A stretch of DNA of 25,413 bases from positions 1-25,413 of the forward strand of contig JAEZUC010000022.1 of the NCBI GenBank assembly GCA_023443515.1, given 5' to 3'. A model generated the notes under the pieces. It saw only the letters and a list, made by a program, of their open reading frames with translations. It had not been told where the DNA came from and searched no databases. The translations under genes and the position numbers were made by a program. Shown one piece after another: positions 15,851 through 22,465 of the stretch (position 1 is its first letter; every line of letters starts with the position of its first letter). This stretch comes from Bacillota bacterium (GTDB lineage Bacteria; Bacillota; Clostridia; Acetivibrionales; DSM-1351).

Positions 15851-16798
15851 ATGAAAAAAATAGGAATAACTGTATATGCATTTAATGTACAAAACAACGT
15901 GAATCAAAGAATGGAATTACACAATATTGCTAACAGAGTAGGGTTTATTGAAATTCTCCAAGATTTCATGTATAGACATAATTTTGACTATACTAGAGAA
16001 GATCTTATGGAAAAAGTATTTAAAACTAATGATTATACTGTTGAAACGATAAATGATGATGACGGGAATGAAAAATTTACTATTCTTTCTGGAATGATAA
16101 AAACTGGCGACTACGGTATAGTATCTGAAATTGTTAATAGTGGTACAGGACAAACAGTTTATACAAAAAGTGTAGCAGATGCTGATGTAATGCCGTTCTT
16201 TTTTTCTGTTGCAGTTCCTGCTGGACAAACGGATAGAGGAATTATTATCTTTCAAACGTTGGGGATTTATGGAATGAAGACTGTGTTTCATAAAAAATTA
16301 GAGGATTTCATCAAAGAAATAGACCCAGCATTAAAATTAATTATTGGTAATGTGATGCCAAGAGCCTATATTGAACATTATCTTGACTATGGAGTTTTAC
16401 AAAAAATTAGATTATTAAAGTATGACATACCAAATGACGTGTCAGAAAGAATTGGAATAAATAACGGGGTTCAAACTTCTTATCAAGAATTAATAATACA
16501 TAAACCTGTCGGATTTCTTGAAAGAAAAAGGCAGCTAGTAAACGAATGCCTTAGAGGTCAACGATTCTGTAATTCTATAATTGAGATTGATAATTTTGAA
16601 TATGATAACTTGAAATTAGAAATTCAATTAGGAAAAGGAACCAAAACCTTTAACTTGGCCAATATTGATAATCTAGTTGTTACAGAGGATATTACTGAAA
16701 GAGTTACCATATTGGGAGGGAATCCCACTGACAATAGTATTAAACCAATTTTGACTGAGACATCAGAACAGTATTTGGGCGAAATGGGTTTAGCGTAA
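15851..16798 (+). CDS. Hypothetical 315-aa soluble protein, second cargo gene
   Basis: A cytoplasmic protein of 315 residues with no signal peptide or membrane helix. The N-terminal third is helical and charged. The centre is hydrophobic (MPFFFSVAVPAG, then RGIIIFQTLGIYGMKTVF near residues 114-145). Next comes a basic segment near 225-240 (HKPVGFLERKRQLVNECLRG), and the C-terminus is beta-rich. I do not recognise the family and see no nuclease, kinase, ATPase or methylase motif. Start: ATG 15851 with TGGAGGA about seven bases upstream. The next gene starts 15 bases after its stop and encodes a membrane protein. A cytosolic protein paired with a small multi-helix membrane protein recalls anti-phage systems such as RexA-RexB or Kiwa, but this is only an analogy of layout and size. 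AT-rich relative to flanking genes. Confidence 0.75.
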   Translation: MKKIGITVYAFNVQNNVNQRMELHNIANRVGFIEILQDFMYRHNFDYTREDLMEKVFKTNDYTVETINDDDGNEKFTILSGMIKTGDYGIVSEIVNSGTGQTVYTKSVADADVMPFFFSVAVPAGQTDRGIIIFQTLGIYGMKTVFHKKLEDFIKEIDPALKLIIGNVMPRAYIEHYLDYGVLQKIRLLKYDIPNDVSERIGINNGVQTSYQELIIHKPVGFLERKRQLVNECLRGQRFCNSIIEIDNFEYDNLKLEIQLGKGTKTFNLANIDNLVVTEDITERVTILGGNPTDNSIKPILTETSEQYLGEMGLA

Positions 16799-16813
16799 AG
16801 AAGGAATTAAATT

Positions 16814-17380
16814 ATGATTAAGCCAATTTACATTTTAATTGCTTTTGTTGGGGTATTACTATTTTCTAGGTATGTCTTAAAACTAGGATATATAAAATGC
16901 TTTGACATTATAAAGCAACACATTAATACTTTTAAAACTGAAAGAGGGAAATGGTTAGTATTACCCATTTTTATTTATTGTGTATTTCCTTTAATTATTT
17001 CAGGTGCTCTAGTTACGATTAGAAAAATAGATAAAGATGCCATAAATGTTATAACTGTCATAATTTCAATTTTAACATCAATGCTATTTACACTTTTAAC
17101 AATAACAATTTCTATGAAGGGGAGCATAAAAGATAACAAAACTAAGTCATCAGCAGAAATAAAATTATTTAATACGTTACTCTTAGAAACGTATTATGCA
17201 ATTATGTTTGAGATATTTGTTTGCATAATTGTTTTATTTATGTGCTTTATAAATTTGTTTTCAGCATTGTCCAGTTGTGTTGAGAGCTTTATTATGTACT
17301 ACTTGATTTTTACAATGGTCATTAATTTAATGATTGTTCTAAAGAGAATATTTAAAATATCAGAACAAAGTCTATCTTAG
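16814..17380 (+). CDS. Hypothetical membrane protein with four to five helices, third cargo gene
   Basis: A 188-residue integral membrane protein. Hydrophobic segments lie near residues 4-20, 47-68, 76-100, 125-150 and 158-177, with a basic loop (KGSIKDNKTKSSAE) between the third and fourth. No transporter or enzyme motif is recognised. Start: ATG 16814 with AAGAAGGA upstream, 15 bases after the previous stop, so the two genes form a unit. Its end overlaps an inverted repeat, ATATCAGAAC / GTTCTGATAT (17357-17366, 17380-17389), that could act as a weak terminator, though no T-run follows. Paired with the upstream soluble protein, it is a candidate membrane effector, for example a pore. That function is inference from layout only. 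Confidence 0.72.
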   Translation: MIKPIYILIAFVGVLLFSRYVLKLGYIKCFDIIKQHINTFKTERGKWLVLPIFIYCVFPLIISGALVTIRKIDKDAINVITVIISILTSMLFTLLTITISMKGSIKDNKTKSSAEIKLFNTLLLETYYAIMFEIFVCIIVLFMCFINLFSALSSCVESFIMYYLIFTMVINLMIVLKRIFKISEQSLS

Positions 17381-17404
17381 TTCTGATATGTATATTAATA
17401 GAGG

Positions 17405-17453
17405 GCTGTAAGGCTCGAGAGGTCGGTAGGTGAATTAATTACCTACCTCCTAC
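17405..17453 (+). ncRNA. Group II intron 3' end (domain VI)
   Basis: CTGTAAGGCTCGAGAGG followed by GGTAGGT (17425-17431), a short loop, ACCTACC (17441-17447) and TCCTAC. This is the usual linker, domain VI stem and CUAC end of group IIC introns. The 34-nt domain V expected just upstream, with its catalytic triad and GAAA-type loop, is not recognisable. Confidence 0.55.
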
Positions 17454-18043
17454 TTAATTTTAATAAACCCTTTAATCAAATCAAAAGCCCTCTTTGCGGA
17501 ATCCTCATTATATTCAGTTGAATAGCAATCGATGAAACCATGATTTCCTTCCAACAAATGTACTGTTACACCGGGCTTTTTAAAACTGCTGACAAAATCC
17601 TTTACATTGAAGGATTTCTCATGGGATGGGAAAAGAAGCAAGGCAGAGCAGGATGGACAAATATAGTTATAATCTCTTATTTTTGAGCCATAACAGCATA
17701 TAATGCCGGAAAAAAGTTCTGATTCACTGGAAAGCCATGCAGTAGTAGCACCAACACTAAAGCCAAGCAAAAAAATACGCTTGTAGCTGCTTTCAAGTTG
17801 CTTTGCTATGTTAATAACAATGTCAGTTCCTTTGTCAAAACCTATGTTATCATAGAAATACCTATAGGCAGCCTCTTGCTCGCTGTAATCAAAGGGGTAA
17901 TCCAGACCACACAAATCAGGACACACAACGTCATAGCCGTACAAAGCAAGTCTATTGGCAGTATCCACTATAAAGGGGTTGACTCCGTAAATTTCATGTA
18001 TAAGAATTATTAAATCTTCCGAATTATTAACTATACTTAACAT
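17450..18043 (-). CDS. Dienelactone hydrolase-like alpha/beta hydrolase
   Basis: A 197-residue cytoplasmic alpha/beta hydrolase of the dienelactone hydrolase type. It has the oxyanion segment ILIHEIYGV (residues 12-21), the nucleophile elbow GFSVGA (Ser96) and the catalytic His in EGNHGF (His168). The acidic member of the triad is not obvious: the loop expected to carry it reads LLFPSHEKSF, where Glu142 may serve. DLH enzymes have a nucleophilic Cys in the founding member and Ser in many relatives; the substrate is unknown. Start: ATG 18043 with GAGGAA six bases upstream on the minus strand. The C-terminal stop (17450-17452) lies inside the putative intron 3' end, so the original protein may have been a few residues longer. 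Confidence 0.85.
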   Translation of the reverse strand: MLSIVNNSEDLIILIHEIYGVNPFIVDTANRLALYGYDVVCPDLCGLDYPFDYSEQEAAYRYFYDNIGFDKGTDIVINIAKQLESSYKRIFLLGFSVGATTAWLSSESELFSGIICCYGSKIRDYNYICPSCSALLLFPSHEKSFNVKDFVSSFKKPGVTVHLLEGNHGFIDCYSTEYNEDSAKRAFDLIKGFIKIK

Positions 18044-18093
18044 AATTCCTCGTCCAGTTTTTTTTTACTAATACAATACTACTACAAAATTTG

Positions 18094-18122
18094 TTGACAC
18101 TCAAAAGAACAAAAAGTAAACT
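18094..18122 (+). promoter_or_regulatory. Likely promoter of the C_GCAxxG_C_C gene
   Basis: TTGACA (18094-18099), 17-bp spacer, TAAACT (18117-18122). The -10 is a moderate match. Confidence 0.5.
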
Positions 18123-18155
18123 TAAAATAAAATACAAAATTTGGGAGAGGTTTAC

Positions 18156-18626
18156 ATGGGAACAAGTTCAGAAAAGGCCCAGCAGTTGTTTAAAGAAGGG
18201 TATAACTGTTCGCAAGCCGTTTTTGGAGCTTTTTGCGATGACATTGGTATGGAAATGAAAAGTGCTTTAAGAATAGCGTCTTCCTTCGGGGGTGGAATGG
18301 GAAGGCTGAGGGAAGTCTGCGGTGCTGTAAGCGGTATGTTTATGGTTGCAGGTATAATTTACGGATATGATGATCCCAAGGATACTGAAGCAAAAAAAGA
18401 ACATTACAAGCTAATACAGGAACTTGCCCGAAGGTTTGCAAACATTAACGGAACAATAGTATGCGGAGAATTGCTGGGACTGGGCAAGGGGCCTGACAAG
18501 CCTGTTCCGGAGGAAAGAACAGAGAGCTATTATAAAAAACGTCCATGTGCCGAATATGTAAAGTGTGCTGCGGAGATAATGGAACAATACATAGATGCGA
18601 AAAAAGCAGAGGCTGACTCAGAGTAG
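18156..18626 (+). CDS. C_GCAxxG_C_C family protein
   Basis: A 156-residue protein with the family's spaced cysteines: GYNCSQAV, then VCGAVSG (the C-GCAxxG core), then IVCGEL and two late cysteines in RPCAEYVKCAA. The family is common in anaerobes and thought to have a redox or metal-related role (some members are fused to or neighbour redox proteins); no reaction is established. It is soluble, without a signal peptide. Start: ATG 18156 with GGAGAGG five bases upstream; the in-frame TTG at 18141 overlaps that ribosome binding site. Convergent with the metal ATPase gene, sharing a terminator that begins inside this gene's last codons. Confidence 0.9.
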   Translation: MGTSSEKAQQLFKEGYNCSQAVFGAFCDDIGMEMKSALRIASSFGGGMGRLREVCGAVSGMFMVAGIIYGYDDPKDTEAKKEHYKLIQELARRFANINGTIVCGELLGLGKGPDKPVPEERTESYYKKRPCAEYVKCAAEIMEQYIDAKKAEADSE

Positions 18627-18639
18627 CGCATCTGCTTTT
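18602..18639. terminator. Shared bidirectional terminator between convergent genes
   Basis: AAAAGCAGA (18602-18610) pairs with TCTGCTTTT (18631-18639), with A- and T-runs at the two ends so it can serve both strands. The left arm lies in the coding end of the C_GCAxxG_C_C gene. Confidence 0.6.
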
Positions 18640-18646
18640 AACTTTA

Positions 18647-20503
18647 CTATTTAAATGTATTATCTACTCTTAAAGCTCTTGCAGAGTTGAGAATTGCTAT
18701 TACGGATACACCAACGTCTGCAAATACAGCCTCCCAAAGGTTTGATAAGCCGAAGGCACCCATTGCCAAAACAATCGCCTTAATCCCCAGAGCAAAAACT
18801 ATATTCTGATTAACTATACGAAGGGTTTTTTTCGAGATAGCAATGGCAGTAGCTATTTTGGAAGGTTCATCATTCATAATAACCACGTCAGCCGCTTCAA
18901 TAGCAGCATCAGAGCCAAGACCTCCCATGGCGATTCCGATATCTGCCCTTGAAAGGACAGGAGCATCATTTATACCATCCCCCGCAAAGACCAGATTTCC
19001 TTTTGGAGATTTTTCCGCAAGTAGCTTTTCGACCTTTTCAACCTTGTCTATGGGAAGAAGTTCAGTGTACACCTCATCAAGCCCCAAAGTTTCGGCAACT
19101 GCTTCGCCAACATCCTTTGCGTCCCCTGTAAGCATTACGGTTTTATGTATACCACATGCTTTAAGCTTTGAGATGGCAGAGGTCGAGTCTTCTTTTATTT
19201 CATCTGATATAACTATATATCCGGCGTAAACATCGTTTACCGTTACATGCACTACTGTTCCGACTGTTTTATTATTCGAATAAATTACTCCGACTTTTTC
19301 CATTAACTTAGAATTACCCGCATAAACTGTTTTCCCGTCAACAACTGCTTTAACACCATGACCGGGTATTTCCTCAACACCTGTAATTCTGGAATTATCA
19401 ATTTCAGATTCAAAAGCATTTTTCAAAGACTGAGAAATGGGGTGGTTTGAATAGCTTTCAGCATGAGCAGTAAGCTCCAACAATTCTGTATCTGAAATTC
19501 CTACGGGATTAATCTCAGTAACCTTAAATGTTCCTTTTGTAAGTGTTCCTGTTTTATCAAATACAACCAGTTCGGTAGCTGCAAGAGCTTCCAGATAGTT
19601 TCCGCCCTTTATAAGAATTCCCAGTTTTGAGGCTCCTCCAATACCTCCGAAGAAGCCCAAAGGAATAGAAATTACCAGAGCACAGGGACAGGAAACAACC
19701 AGAAAAGTCAATGCCCTGTATATCCAATCACTAAAGGTTGCTCCCGGAACAAGCAACGGCGGCACAACTGCAAGAATGACTGCCACTATAACAACCACGG
19801 GAGTGTAATACCTTGCGAATCTGGTAATAAAATTTTCACGTTTTGCTTTTTTGTTACTTGCATTTTCCACCAAGTCAAGAATTTTGGAAACCGTAGACTC
19901 ACCAAACTCTTTAGCAACTTGGATTGTAAGAAGACCGTTAAGATTTATACAACCGCTAAGAACGTCACTGCCGACGTTAATTTCCCTTGGAACAGATTCG
20001 CCTGTTAATGCCGAGGTATCAACCAAGGAATGGCCTTCTATGACTCTGCCGTCAAGAGGTATCTTTTCACCGGCTTTAACAATAATAATTTCATTTATTG
20101 CAACTTCCTCAGGGTCTACCGTAATAAGCTCTCCGTTACGCTTAACATTTGCATAATCAGGGCGTATATCCATCAGCGCCGATATGGATTTCCTTGAGCG
20201 GTTAACGGCATAATCCTGAAACATTTCTCCAACCTGGTAAAAAAGCATAACTGAAACAGCTTCTGGGTACTCTCCCACAAAAAATGCCCCGATGGTCGCA
20301 ATACTCATTAAAAAGTTTTCATCAAATACCTGACCGTGTGAAATGTTCCGGATAGCTCTTAAGAGAACATCTCCGCCGATTATAAAATAGGCTGCAAGAA
20401 AAAATGCAAGATTCACATAGGATGGAAATGATGCTGCCACCGCAATTATCAGAACCAATGTTCCGGCACCTATACGGATAATTTCCTTTTTAGCTTTATT
20501 CAT
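18647..20503 (-). CDS. cadA: Heavy-metal translocating P-type ATPase (Cd/Zn/Pb type)
   Basis: A 618-residue P1B-type ATPase. Order: two N-terminal helices, TGES actuator motif (SALTGESVP), the CPC metal-binding helix (VSCPCALVISIPLGFFGG), the phosphorylation site DKTGTLTKG and the hinge GDGINDAPVL. The last helices contain the IKAIVLAMG Lys and the FADVGVS Asp, the combination typical of Zn2+/Cd2+/Pb2+ exporters (ZntA/CadA). It pumps these ions out of the cell. It has no N-terminal metal-binding HMA domain; a separate HMA protein is encoded just upstream in the same operon. Start: ATG 20503 with AAGGAG about seven bases upstream, 33 bp after the HMA stop. Regulated with the ArsR-family repressor at the head of the operon. 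Confidence 0.93.
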   Translation of the reverse strand: MNKAKKEIIRIGAGTLVLIIAVAASFPSYVNLAFFLAAYFIIGGDVLLRAIRNISHGQVFDENFLMSIATIGAFFVGEYPEAVSVMLFYQVGEMFQDYAVNRSRKSISALMDIRPDYANVKRNGELITVDPEEVAINEIIIVKAGEKIPLDGRVIEGHSLVDTSALTGESVPREINVGSDVLSGCINLNGLLTIQVAKEFGESTVSKILDLVENASNKKAKRENFITRFARYYTPVVVIVAVILAVVPPLLVPGATFSDWIYRALTFLVVSCPCALVISIPLGFFGGIGGASKLGILIKGGNYLEALAATELVVFDKTGTLTKGTFKVTEINPVGISDTELLELTAHAESYSNHPISQSLKNAFESEIDNSRITGVEEIPGHGVKAVVDGKTVYAGNSKLMEKVGVIYSNNKTVGTVVHVTVNDVYAGYIVISDEIKEDSTSAISKLKACGIHKTVMLTGDAKDVGEAVAETLGLDEVYTELLPIDKVEKVEKLLAEKSPKGNLVFAGDGINDAPVLSRADIGIAMGGLGSDAAIEAADVVIMNDEPSKIATAIAISKKTLRIVNQNIVFALGIKAIVLAMGAFGLSNLWEAVFADVGVSVIAILNSARALRVDNTFK

Positions 20504-20536
20504 AAAAATCTCCTTGTATACACATTAATCCTTGTA

Positions 20537-20755
20537 TTATATTTTTACGGTACAGTCAGGCTCAATTTTCTTTATGATTTTCTGAACTCTTGCCATAATA
20601 TCATCAAAACTCTCGTCAACTGCATCTATAGTAAGCTTCTGCATCATAAAGTTAACAGTAGCACTGTTGACACCCTCCAACTTACTGATTTCTCTTTCCA
20701 TTTTGGAAGCACAGTTTGCACAGCCCAGATCGTTTAGTCTGTAAATTTTTTTCAT
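20537..20755 (-). CDS. Stand-alone HMA metal-binding protein
   Basis: A 72-residue heavy-metal-associated domain with the metal-binding motif GCANCASKME (Cys12 and Cys15) and the usual beta-alpha-beta-beta-alpha-beta pattern (LEGVNSATVNFMMQKLTID). It is the part normally fused to the N-terminus of CadA-type pumps and here is a separate gene directly upstream of the pump. It probably delivers or senses metal for the ATPase. A copper chaperone role is less likely given its neighbours. Start: ATG 20755 preceded by a GGGGG-rich ribosome binding site, 21 bp after the regulator's stop. Confidence 0.9.
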   Translation of the reverse strand: MKKIYRLNDLGCANCASKMEREISKLEGVNSATVNFMMQKLTIDAVDESFDDIMARVQKIIKKIEPDCTVKI

Positions 20756-20776
20756 ACCTAATTACCCCCTGATAAA

Positions 20777-21139
20777 TTATTCTTCTATATGTTCAAAACC
20801 TTGATCGATTATTGCTCTTACATGGGAGTCGGACAATGAATAAAAAATAGTTTTTCCATCACGTCTTGATTTAACCAACTTTGCTTGTTTTAGTACACGT
20901 AGCTGGTGAGAAATAGCCGACTGACTCATGTTTAGCAGCTGTGCGATGTCGCAGACACACATTTCTGCCTGAAATAGTACATACAAAATTTTAATTCTTG
21001 TGGTATCACCAAAAATTTTGAAAAGCTCTGCAAGATCGTATAGCTGTGTCTCTTCCGGCATATGTGACAGTACCTGATCTATTACACCCTTATGCAGACA
21101 TATATACTCACACTGTTCAATATCTTTTTCTGTATTCAT
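20777..21139 (-). CDS. ArsR/SmtB family metal-responsive repressor (CadC-like)
   Basis: A 120-residue winged-helix repressor. The recognition helix is MSQSAISHQLRVLKQAKLV. Two metal sites can be read. The CadC-type alpha3N site consists of Cys10 and Cys14 in the N-terminal tail and Cys61 and Cys63 in AEMCVCDIA; this site binds Cd/Pb/Bi in CadC. The alpha5 site is Asp104, His106, His117 and Glu120 (DxH...HxxE), which binds Zn in SmtB/CzrA. Metal binding releases it from DNA and derepresses the efflux operon. Start: ATG 21139 with AAGGAAGG upstream. First gene of the repressor-HMA-ATPase operon; an operator-like repeat lies just after its -10. Confidence 0.93.
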   Translation of the reverse strand: MNTEKDIEQCEYICLHKGVIDQVLSHMPEETQLYDLAELFKIFGDTTRIKILYVLFQAEMCVCDIAQLLNMSQSAISHQLRVLKQAKLVKSRRDGKTIFYSLSDSHVRAIIDQGFEHIEE

Positions 21140-21186
21140 AAAACCTTCCTTTCTTAATGCAAGTTAAAGCATTACTTACATACGTT

Positions 21187-21239
21187 CATATGAATGATTG
21201 TTCACATATAATAATATACCTGGATATTTAAAAAGTCAA
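21187..21239 (-). promoter_or_regulatory. Promoter and operator of the metal-efflux operon
   Basis: On the minus strand: TTGACT (21239-21234), 17-bp spacer, TATTAT (21216-21211). Directly downstream, 21210-21187 reads TATATGTGAACAATCATTCA then TATGA, an imperfect inverted repeat close to the ATATGAA...TTCATAT operators of ArsR/SmtB repressors. This fits autorepression. Confidence 0.7.
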
Positions 21240-21362
21240 CCAGAAATTTTCAAAAATAAACCAATTATTTTACATAAAAGTTCTTAGTAATCCGTGAGGA
21301 CAAGCCCCAAATGAAATTTGGTTGCATATTATGCAATAAAAAGTTAATTTGGAGTGATTTTC

Positions 21363-22172
21363 TTGGCTAAATTTCATATCGGAGATATTGTTATCAGAAG
21401 GTCATATGGAGGAGACATACTTTTCAGGGTAGTAAACATAAAAACAAACTTTAGCGGATTAGAATCGTACGTACTAAGAGGTTTGTCGTACAGAATTGAA
21501 GCCGATTCACAGGGAGATGACCTTGTCAAGCAGGATGCAAGAATGGCGTATACTCGGGCAATAAATGAACTTGACCGGGTAAAAAAAAGCATTGATTGCT
21601 GCAGACCAGTATTCAAATCATTTCTATCGAGAATAAAGCATAGGCCGGGTAGAATACTGCATATAGATTCAGCAGAAGACTTTATGAACCAATGTTTAGA
21701 CTTTTATAAGAAAAGTAAAATCAGCTGCTCCGGCAAATGGGTAAGTGAAAACAGGCAGCCCTCGGTAGTAAAGCAATATCTGGAGGCATACAAACCGGAT
21801 ATACTGGTGCTGACGGGACATGATGGTTTAAAAAAGGGTGCCAGTAACTTTCAATCAATGGATAGCTATGCCAATTCATCATACTTCATTGAGTCAGTGA
21901 AAATTGCCAGAGCATATGAGCCCAATCCTGATAAGTTGTGTATCTTTGCAGGAGCATGTCAGTCATACTTTGAGGCAATTATGCAGGCGGGAGCCAATTT
22001 TGCAAGCTCACCAAAAAGAATTCTGATAAATGCACTTGACCCGGCAATTGTTGCACAGAAGGTATCCGTTACAGACAGTTCTGTTATTCTTTCACCTAAT
22101 TCAGTAATAGAACTAACAATAACAGGAAGTGCCGGTATAGGAGGAAAAGATACAAGAGGGCAGATGAGATAA
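21363..22172 (+). CDS. yabG: Sporulation-specific peptidase YabG
   Basis: A 269-residue protein matching YabG, the protease that trims spore-coat proteins late in sporulation. Landmarks: the N-terminal FHIGDIVIRRSYGGDILFRV (KOW-like), the central HIDSAEDFMNQCLDFYKK and DILVLTGHDGLKK, and the C-terminal CIFAGACQSYFEAIMQAGAN and SSPKRILINALDPAIVAQK. Cysteine and histidine residues in GHDG and GACQS are candidates for the active site. The start is taken as TTG 21363, giving MAKFHIGDIV, with GGAG about eight bases upstream; a GTG at 21354 would overlap that site. It indicates a spore-former. A CATATTATG sequence (21325-21333) upstream could be a mother-cell sigma -10 but I cannot support a full promoter. 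Confidence 0.92.
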   Translation: MAKFHIGDIVIRRSYGGDILFRVVNIKTNFSGLESYVLRGLSYRIEADSQGDDLVKQDARMAYTRAINELDRVKKSIDCCRPVFKSFLSRIKHRPGRILHIDSAEDFMNQCLDFYKKSKISCSGKWVSENRQPSVVKQYLEAYKPDILVLTGHDGLKKGASNFQSMDSYANSSYFIESVKIARAYEPNPDKLCIFAGACQSYFEAIMQAGANFASSPKRILINALDPAIVAQKVSVTDSSVILSPNSVIELTITGSAGIGGKDTRGQMR

Positions 22173-22203
22173 ATTGTCAAAAAGATTGTTAACCAGTATA
22201 TAT

Positions 22204-22244
22204 GGAAAAAGAGTTTGCGTATTTGATAACGGAAGCTCTTTTTC
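22204..22244 (+). terminator. Terminator-like hairpin after yabG
   Basis: GAAAAAGAG pairs with CTCTTTTTC over a loop of about 22 bases. Confidence 0.6.
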
Positions 22245-22253
22245 TATTATGCA

Positions 22254-22287
22254 AAAAAAAATGCCCGGCATAAGCCGGAGCATTTTT
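22254..22287 (+). terminator. Second terminator after yabG
   Basis: AAAAATGC and CGGC pair with GCCG and GCATTTTT around an ATAA loop: a compact, GC-rich hairpin with A- and T-runs on either side, so it may work on both strands. Confidence 0.75.
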
Positions 22288-22465
22288 AGGGGGTTAAAAT
22301 GTATTTTGTGGGGTCAGTAATAGTTATTACCTTATTTACATTTTCTTATACATTTCTTTTAAAAATAAAAAGATTATATATATTATAAAAAGTGTTCATG
22401 GTATAATACTAAAAATAATACTAATTTTACATGTAAATACATTTTAAAAATGTGAGGGATAGTGT

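Larger units (their letters stand above)
15263..17453 (+). mobile_element. Hollowed-out group IIC intron carrying three non-intron genes
   Basis: The left boundary GTGTGCCC (15263-15270) is a group II 5' end, placed directly after a terminator T-run as group IIC introns require. The right boundary is a domain VI-like hairpin ending CTAC (17450-17453). The total of about 2.2 kb is a normal size for such an intron with its reverse transcriptase. However, the interior encodes no reverse transcriptase, and I find no domain V, so it should be unable to splice or move by itself. The three internal genes are visibly more AT-rich than the flanking cellulase and hydrolase genes. Boundaries rest on motif recognition and placement; the interpretation as cargo replacing the intron core is inference. 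Confidence 0.62.

Noticed and set aside
15851..17380. Naming the cargo pair as RexA-RexB or Kiwa
   Set aside because: Only size and layout agree; no motif from those families can be read, and the gene order differs from Kiwa.
15263..17453. Intact, self-splicing group II intron with its own reverse transcriptase
   Set aside because: None of the three genes has reverse transcriptase motifs (such as YADD) and no domain V is seen.
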